Source: Pelomyxa schiedti
Lineage: Eukaryota > Evosea > Pelobiontida > Pelomyxidae
Direction of reading: 5' to 3'
DNA length: 64,000 nucleotides
NCBI GenBank assembly: GCA_020536535.1
Contig: JAHLWZ010000455.1
Location: 876 to 64,875, forward strand
In this document: positions 57,506 to 64,000 of the stretch, one piece after another
Position numbering within the stretch: the first letter of the stretch is position 1
How the letters are laid out: the number at the start of each line of letters is the position of its first letter
The notes under the pieces: model-generated
Told to the model about the DNA's origin: nothing
Database searches by the model: none
What the model saw: the letters and a program-made list of their open reading frames with translations, nothing else
Position numbers and translations under genes: made by a program

Positions 57506-60500
57506 TTAATCCATGTCCATCTTCTGAGTTGGTTTTGGGGATGGTGAAGAAGCTGGGGGAGGTGTTTGGGTGGTGTTTGATGATGTTGGTGGGGGTGTAT
57601 TTTGAGGAGGGGGTGATTGGGAAGTTGGTGGTGTTGTTGCTGGCTTCTCTTCTGGTTTGGGTGTTGATGGGGGTGCTGGCTTGGACTTGCTCATAATTGG
57701 GTGGCATTGGTTGAACAACTCCTGAATGTGGGAATGAGTGGAAGTGTTGAGTGTGGGGTGGGACTACAAACCTGCTTTTTGTTGTTGATCATTGACATGG
57801 TAAGTGAGGGCGCCTCATGAAGTTGGAGTGGTTTTTGTTTGGCAACTTCCATGTCAATCCACTTGCGGACTTCATCACAGTTTGCTACTACCTTGTCTCG
57901 ATCCTCTTTCCCAATGTGGGAGTACTTTTCATCCTAGATTTAGGGTAATGTTGTTTTGTTGTGGAGGTAGTGAAAAACATACAACAGACGCAGCCATCTC
58001 CCGGAATTTGGCCAAAGTACCCTCAAGCAGTGCCAAAGCATTAGGCCTACCTTCAGCTTCCAGCTTGTTTCTTTCCACTGGGTCTCCTATAGCCTGGTAT
58101 CATGGTTAAAGGAAGCACCTATTAGCACTACTTAGCACCTTTAGTTGCTTCAATTTCTCCACGAAGACACTCTTTGTGGGTGGCTCATCAAATGAATAAA
58201 GCCAGTCATTCACTTCGTCCAACATTTGAGAGAAATTCCTTGACTCTGCAGGAAGAATGTACTTGACTAGACTGTTTGATAATTTCTCTCGCATTGAGTA
58301 AGTATAGCTTTCGAGAGCATTTTTAGCTTCGGCAGTTTCCAATACTAGCTTATCTGCTGCAGCCATTACACCTTCGTCTTGGGCAAATTTCTGGAGAGAG
58401 TGAGAATCACTGTGGTAGAAGCAGAGTACCTGAATGAGTGATGTTGGCATTGCTGAAGTTTCTGCAACTAAACGCAATATCTTTCTGTGAGTCCTTTTCC
58501 TCACTTCAGTTCGTTTCTTTGGGGGTGCTGGTGCCTAGACTGTATGTGAGTTTTGATTTGAGAAACAACAAATTAACAGTGGGTGTTGCTGCAGCATCAG
58601 TCTGCATTGGTTCAGTCTGGTTGGCGGGGGAATCATTTGATGCTGGTGGGGTAGCTGGAGTTGCTTCCTTATTTGCTGCAGCTTCCTTTTTGGCGGGAGC
58701 CTTGGGTGGCTCTGGTTTTTCTTCAATTTCGACTGTTTCTTCAGTAACTTCTTCCATAACACCTGGGAAAGTAAATATAAACGTCTGTCCAAAAAAAAAG
58801 TACCTTCTTCAACATTGAAGATTGAATGTATATTTAGGGCCGCCCTTATTTTGAGGTCGGGTGTTTTCCCAGATATTGTCGGGGGGATTTCCGGGAATAT
58901 AAATTTACCTTGATCAATGAGAACAACTTGAAGACTTTGTCATAATTACCTATTTCCCTTACTGTGCCAGGTGGGAGGTTCTCTCCCTCTTCATAAAGGG
59001 CTGTAAACATGATGGGAGTGCTTCGGGCAAAAGAAATCATTTTTGGAGCTGGGATAACAGTCCCTTTGGGAATGATCACAGCAGAGCTGTTGTGGTGAAT
59101 TGATTAGGTCTTTTGCTATAGAAGGGAAACTTACTCTTGGTCCTCCATTCCTGTGCCTCCTGGCGTGTATGTATTCCACACAATCTTAACAGGGAACCAT
59201 GTTGAATCTTCAGCTTTATAATCCCTGACCCGGAAAGCAGGATGAAGCATAGCACACTGAAGAGCTGCGCCTCGGGCAACACTCTCCTCGTTGTTAATAG
59301 ATCTTGGCCAGTTGAAAAGGAAAAAAAAAAGAAAAACCGGGTCTTACTTGCATATGATATCGTTCTTCCCAAAGAGCTTGCAGATTGTCTGGTGCACTGA
59401 AGACAGTCGTGAACCTCCACCAGTAACTTCCACAGAGCAGATGGCATCGGGAGTAAGACCTTTTAAATATGAAAATGCAGACTACTATTGAATATCACGA
59501 CTACCTGCAGCAGCCAGAGTGGAAGTAATCAAGGCTGCAAATTTAGCCTGAATAGGCTCAATAAGTTGCTCAAAGGTTTCTCTGAGGACTCTTTAGACCG
59601 AAATGGTAAAATGTAGCTGTACCTAGTGAAAGGAATATTCAAATCTTGATCGTTGGCGAGGTTTTCAATAGAGAGAATCGCTTTTGGGTTGCCTGAACTA
59701 ATAACTCTCTTGTGGTGGTTATTTGACATCAAGTTGAATGGGGCTATACTTTGACTTGCTTTTCACAGGCTGCCAATAGACGCTGCCAAGCACGTGGATT
59801 ATTCCTGAGGTTCCCAAACTTTGGGATGCAATCCTTGGCCACTTGCTCAGCCACTACTTCATCAAAACTGCGCCCACCAAGCAGTGGGTCAAACTCAGCA
59901 GCAACAACCTTGTGCCATTGAGTGAGTCAGTACACATGAGTAGGGGTACCTTGAATCCAGCTTTGGTGAAGAATATCACTGATACCGAAGTTGCACTATG
60001 GCCCATATCAACCAAGAGACATTTTTTAGTCTCTTCTTTTTCAATATCTTGTCGATAGAAACCAGAGAAAAGAGCAGCTTGAAAAAAAGGGTTGAGTTCA
60101 ATAGTCATTTTAGCATTAAAGTGAAAGGAACACACTGGCAGAGTGCTCGTTGATAAGTTTGAGAACATTTAAATCTGCAATCTCAGCAGCATCGAGCAGT
60201 GCTCGTCGTTGTCTATCGGTCCAGAACCCAGGAACGCTGATCACAACATCCTTTACCTTGGTGCCAATTGACTTCTCTGTAGTTGTCTTGAGTTTCCCTA
60301 AAAGCATCGCTACAACTTGCTCTGGAGTGAAAACAGTGTCCGGGTTGTTGTTATAGTTCACAACAATGCCAATATCTTCTTCTTCAACAGGAGGAAGAAT
60401 TGATGAAACAATGGACGTTGATGAAGTTGCCTGGCGTGGTACAACACGGAATGGTAGTCGAGGAATTTCGGCTTGTACAATAGGGTCGTTAAATTTGCGC

Positions 60501-60889
60501 CCCAGCAGTCTCTTAACCCCTATGACTGTATTTCGAACATTCCTTAAAAACTACTCGATATTAGCATACTTCAGGCTAGGGGAAATAAATGAAATTATTT
60601 TTGAGACTATTAATTATGATCTTTTATTGGTTTTTTCCCATATATTTTATGTATATATGTAAAAAGAAAAAACCATGGTAGCGCCAGTTTCGCCAATGGC
60701 TCTTTCCTTTTCCGTGAATGACACCATGCATCTATGACAGGTGAGCAGGGGAAAAAACCAATTTAAAATTATCGATAATACATACGGGGTCTGAGCATTA
60801 AAGGCCTCATTCTCAATGATGTCGATGCCTCCCTTTTGTGCTACCGCAATGACCAAGTTTTGGTTCCCAAAATCGAATCCCACAGACAT
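57506..60889 (-). CDS. HSPA4: HSP110/HSPA4-family chaperone (Hsp70 nucleotide-exchange factor)
   Basis: Assists cytosolic Hsp70. It starts MSVGFDFGNQNLVIAVA, the HSP110 opening. The ATPase domain runs FTEKERAIGETGATM, NTVIGVKRLLGRKF, PEQVVAMLLGKLK, DVVISVPGFWTDRQRRALLDA, KKCLLVDMGHSATSVSV, VEVTGGGSRL and NNEESVARGAALQCAMLHPAF. A substrate domain and acidic Ala/Pro/Glu-rich insert (KPEPPKAPAKKEAAANKEA, about 58640-58720) follow, then a helical C-terminus (VEKLKQLKVLSSA, KWIDMEVAKQKPLQLHEAP). The end is Pro/Thr/Ser-rich (57506-57720), finishing KMDMD. Several short introns. The start lies 299 bp from the divergent CAF-1 gene. Confidence 0.92.
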
Positions 60890-61188
60890 TGGTTTTGAGT
60901 ATGAGTGTACTTTTTGGTTTTGTGCTTCCCTCCTGTAGGTCGCTGGCTTGTTGACCACGATGAGATTGATGAAAAAGAAACCCTTTCTTCGCTTTTTTTT
61001 CGTTTTGGAGGAATTGCTGATTGTTCTCCGAGTTGGTTCCGAGGCTTGATCGCCTCTCAGGTTCTCAAAGTTCCTCTGTTTCACACTGGTTCCGTTTCTC
61101 TTGATGAGCATGGGAGTTGCAGAATCTCGAAAACTCCAGTATCTCTTGTATCTGCAGACCATAGCCAGATCAAGCGGCACTGCGACAA

Positions 61189-63537
61189 ATGAGAGTGAAG
61201 ACACTGTTGGTGACGTGGCACGACCGGCAGGCTGTGTGGTCTGTTGACTTTTCTCGTGTGGCAAACATTATGGCAACTTCGGGCGCCGATAATTGCGTGA
61301 GGGTGAGTTTTTATCCTTGACAAACTTTGGGTCATTTTTAAGTTTGTCTTTTTTCCTTCTCTTTCTTTTTCCCCCTAGTTGTGGCAATTCGACAGAGAAA
61401 GTTTGACAGTAACATATTTATGCTCGTTGGGGAGGCACGTGAGGTCTGTTAATGTGATAAGATTTTCGAATAATGGTATAGGTCTCTTTACCTTAGTATT
61501 GTATGGTTTAATTTTTTTTCCTCAGGCACATATCTTGCTTCAGCTGGTGATGGTGCGTTTTTTGTTGGGCTTGTAACACAAGAAACAACGAACTCATCAA
61601 TAATCTTAGATGGATTTATCTTTATCTGGAAAAAAGATGAGCAGTGGTCCCCTCCTGCCGATTCAGAGGACAAGGAGTGTTGGAAAACTATTGCTAGCTT
61701 TCAGTACCTTCCACTATCTCGATTATCATGCCTCCAGTTAATCCAATCCAGAGCTGCATCAGCGGAATTTTATGATGTAAGTTGGTCTCCAGATTCGCAG
61801 TTTATTGCCGCAGGTGCCACGGACAATGCTGTGTATATTGGGGGACTGAAACCTAACAGATGGGTGGATATGAAAAGAGATCATACTCACTTTGTCCAAG
61901 GAGTAGCCTGGGATCCTCAAAATCTGTATGGCCCTATCTTGAGTGATGTTTGACGGCATATTAATAATAGATGTTAATAGTTATTCAAAATGCAAATTCA
62001 CTCTAAAGGTTATTGGCCTCCTTAGGGAATGACAAGACATGCAGAATTTACTCAAGGAATGGCACTACTCATAAGCACCACTTTACCTTAAAAAAGAACA
62101 TATCTTCCCGTGGAATAGCAAGATCATCTGTGGTCAGTCACAGTACCTCTCAGTATAAGTAACGGTTTCTTAGATCACCCAAGCTGTAACTCAAGAAAAT
62201 AAGCCAAGTAAGTCAGATCCTAACACTGTGGAACACTCTCCTCCCCCTGTCCCTCAAATCGAAGCCAACATCGTCCAATTACTTCCAAGCAGCGAAGGAT
62301 CTGCAAGCGGGAAATCTACCACAACAGAAAAATCCCTTGCAGAAGCTCAACCCATAAATTTACCCACAAATCCACCCAGCACTGCGTCTACAACAGCTTC
62401 GTCTGCTCCTTCAGGTTTGGAGGATAAAAGTGACTCCAAATACCGGCAAGCTTTATTTGCTGATGAGTCTGTAATTCTATCGTACGCATTCTTTTAATGC
62501 AGCACTCAACTGAGACCATTTTTCCAAGGTTCTTTCGTCGTCTTTCTTGGTCACCAGATGGAAAATTGCTGTGCACACCTTCAGCTGTATATATGGACAT
62601 TCAAGGAGCCACGCCTTCATTTTCCACTTACTTGTTTTCTCGGACTTCTTTGAAGTAACTCCTCTTTGATAAGGACTCTTACTCACTTTTTTAAGACCCC
62701 TTTTTCATTACCCCTCACCTCAATTTCCTTCACTCGTTAGCCGCTTCAACCCGAGGTTTTTTTCTAAAATAGGTTTCTTACTAACAGTGTGTAATGAATT
62801 TATTACAAAACTTACCTTCAATGCAGAGAACCCGTATATCCCAATACACCAGTACCGCATGATATTTGCCATAGCTTCCAGAAAAGCTGTATCTATTTTT
62901 GATACTGCGCACCCACACCCACTAGCTGTGGTTGAGAACTTACACTATGCTGATATAACTGATCTGTCATGGTGCTTACACAGTTTCACCTATTCAAGTC
63001 AGTACATAACGCTAAACAAGAATCAGGTCTCGTGATGGTTATACACTGGCCATCTCTTCAGCCGACGGATTCTGCAGCTTGATTGATTTCACTGTTGAGG
63101 ACTTAGGAACTTTACTCCCTGAGTCAGGTACGAGGACTAAGGAGCTATCCATCTAAACATGCCCAGAGGTACCCAAATTTACAAACGATGCCGAGGGCGA
63201 GTCTGAGGAAGGGGCCGCAACACTGTCCAGTGGAGAGCAAGGTTCCCGCTCCTTTCCCCAATAAACATAGAAATCCTGATCCCATTTAGCAAAGCAGGGA
63301 CCAAACAAGAAAAGAAAAGTGGAAGTGGCTAATAGCTCCAAAGAAACACCAATTAACCCACTTCCCACCCCTGTCACCTCAATCACAAACTTAATTCCTA
63401 CAACCACCCAAGCACCAGCATCAACACAAACAACAATCCCACTACCAGTCTCAACCCCAGTCCCAATCCCAATCCCAGTCTCAACACCCAATCCCTTACC
63501 AACACATTCAAACCCAACAAATAGTCCGTCAAGTTGA
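61189..63537 (+). CDS. CHAF1B: CHAF1B/CAC2, p60 subunit of chromatin assembly factor 1
   Basis: A WD40 protein that helps CAF-1 deposit H3-H4 after replication. It starts MRVKTLLVTWHDRQAVWSVD, then IMATSGADNCVRLW, LGRHVRSVNVIRFSNNG, an intron, YLASAGD, IFIWKKDEQW, EFYDVSWSPDSQFIAAG, HFVQGVAWDPQN, NDKTCRIYSRNG, RRLSWSPDGKLLCTPS, MIFAIASRKAVSIFD and ITDLSWSRDGYTLAISSADG. These follow the CHAF1B blade order. The linker at 62220-62440 is low complexity. An intron at about 63240-63289 joins a tail with PNKKRKVEV (nuclear localisation signal) and Pro/Thr/Val repeats; without it, translation ends at SFPQ near 63262. Confidence 0.9.
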
Positions 63538-63847
63538 ACACCAAGCTCAAAAAAAGATTCACAAAAATTTTTCATTTTTTCGCCAACGCGTAAAACAGGC
63601 CTTATACCCATGGGTCAATAAAATAAACAACAGACCGGAACGCTGTCTGTTTCGTTGTCGTTGCCCAGGATAGGCGTCGGTCTGGTGTGTTTTATTTGTA
63701 TCTGGGTCAACTCATTGTCTGATCGTTCTTCGTTTCCTTCGTTAAATTTTCAGATCTTCTCAAAAAAGAAAAAAAACAAACCCAAGGTGAAAACCGTGCA
63801 CGTAAGTGAAACGGAAACGGAGGTGACACGAGCGCGGTGTTGTGGCG

Positions 63848-64000
63848 ATGTCGGTGCGATTTTCGAAGGGATCTATCCGTGCAAATGAGATCTTCTTGCG
63901 AACCAGGATCGTTGATCTGCTGTACGACCAAATATCGCCTTGCTGTTCGGACACCCCTGTCGTCGAGGTTTCGTCATCTCTGCTCACGTCTGGGTCTTCG
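63848..64000 (+). CDS. 5' part of an unidentified gene, cut by the window end
   Basis: Open frame from ATG at 63848 (MSVRFSKGSIRANEIFLRT) to the window edge, continuing RIVDLLYDQISPCC and ending in a Ser-rich stretch. Position 310 bp downstream of CHAF1B, on the same strand, fits a new gene. Too short to identify. Confidence 0.45.
   Translation, partial: MSVRFSKGSIRANEIFLRTRIVDLLYDQISPCCSDTPVVEVSSSLLTSGSS

Noticed and set aside
1-64000. CRISPR array, insertion sequence, integrase or prophage
   Set aside because: No direct-repeat array, transposase motif or terminal inverted repeats were seen; the gene set and introns are eukaryotic.

Overview
This is nuclear DNA from an intron-rich microbial eukaryote. 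Nearly every gene is broken by short introns, mostly about 40-60 bases, with GT donors (GTAAG and GTAT types) and T-rich AG acceptors. Proteins use the standard code and many carry Ser/Thr/Pro/Ala/Gln-rich tails. I favour an amoebozoan, possibly of the Archamoebae. The reasons are the gene repertoire and a CCCATAA-type element about 55 bases upstream of two snRNA genes, which resembles the Dictyostelium element DUSE as I recall it. This assignment is inference. Genes are tightly packed and often divergent or convergent, with 60-350 bases between them.

Layout. 0-7 kb: tRNA-Ala and a GBF1-type ARF-GEF. 7-11 kb: an unassigned stretch, a small minus-strand gene and a large GTPase with a glycine-rich membrane-like C-terminus. 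11-16 kb: VPS33 converging on VTA1. 16-23 kb: a secreted serine carboxypeptidase and COG1. 22.8-28 kb: a transmembrane sensor-phosphodiesterase divergent from an F-box protein. 28.8-33 kb: a small unknown gene, an AI-2E family membrane protein and a rhomboid protein. 33.2-33.7 kb: two head-to-head U1 snRNA genes, one canonical and one with an altered 5' splice-site-recognition arm. 33.8-41 kb: RPB12, a secreted GH31 glycosidase and a CHK2-type FHA kinase. 41-46 kb: two unrecognised genes. 46-54 kb: two divergent PPP-phosphatase paralogs flanking a remarkable multidomain gene (degenerate Rab-like GTPase, Kelch, F-box, Vint/Hint). 54-64 kb: a PPPDE peptidase, a Cys-rich/UBA/RING E3, an HSP110 chaperone, CAF-1 p60 and the start of another gene.

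Much of the window serves membrane traffic: GBF1 (ARF activation, Golgi), COG1 (intra-Golgi tethering), VPS33 (HOPS/CORVET fusion) and VTA1 (ESCRT/VPS4). There is no operon logic, and the clustering is probably incidental. The most unusual items are the variant U1 with its mirror-image promoter, the GTPase-Kelch-F-box-Vint protein, and the glutamic-finger substitution in the Sec7 domain. Exon joins were worked out by hand from frame and GT-AG consistency. Outer gene limits are more reliable than individual splice sites, and some 5' ends remain unresolved.
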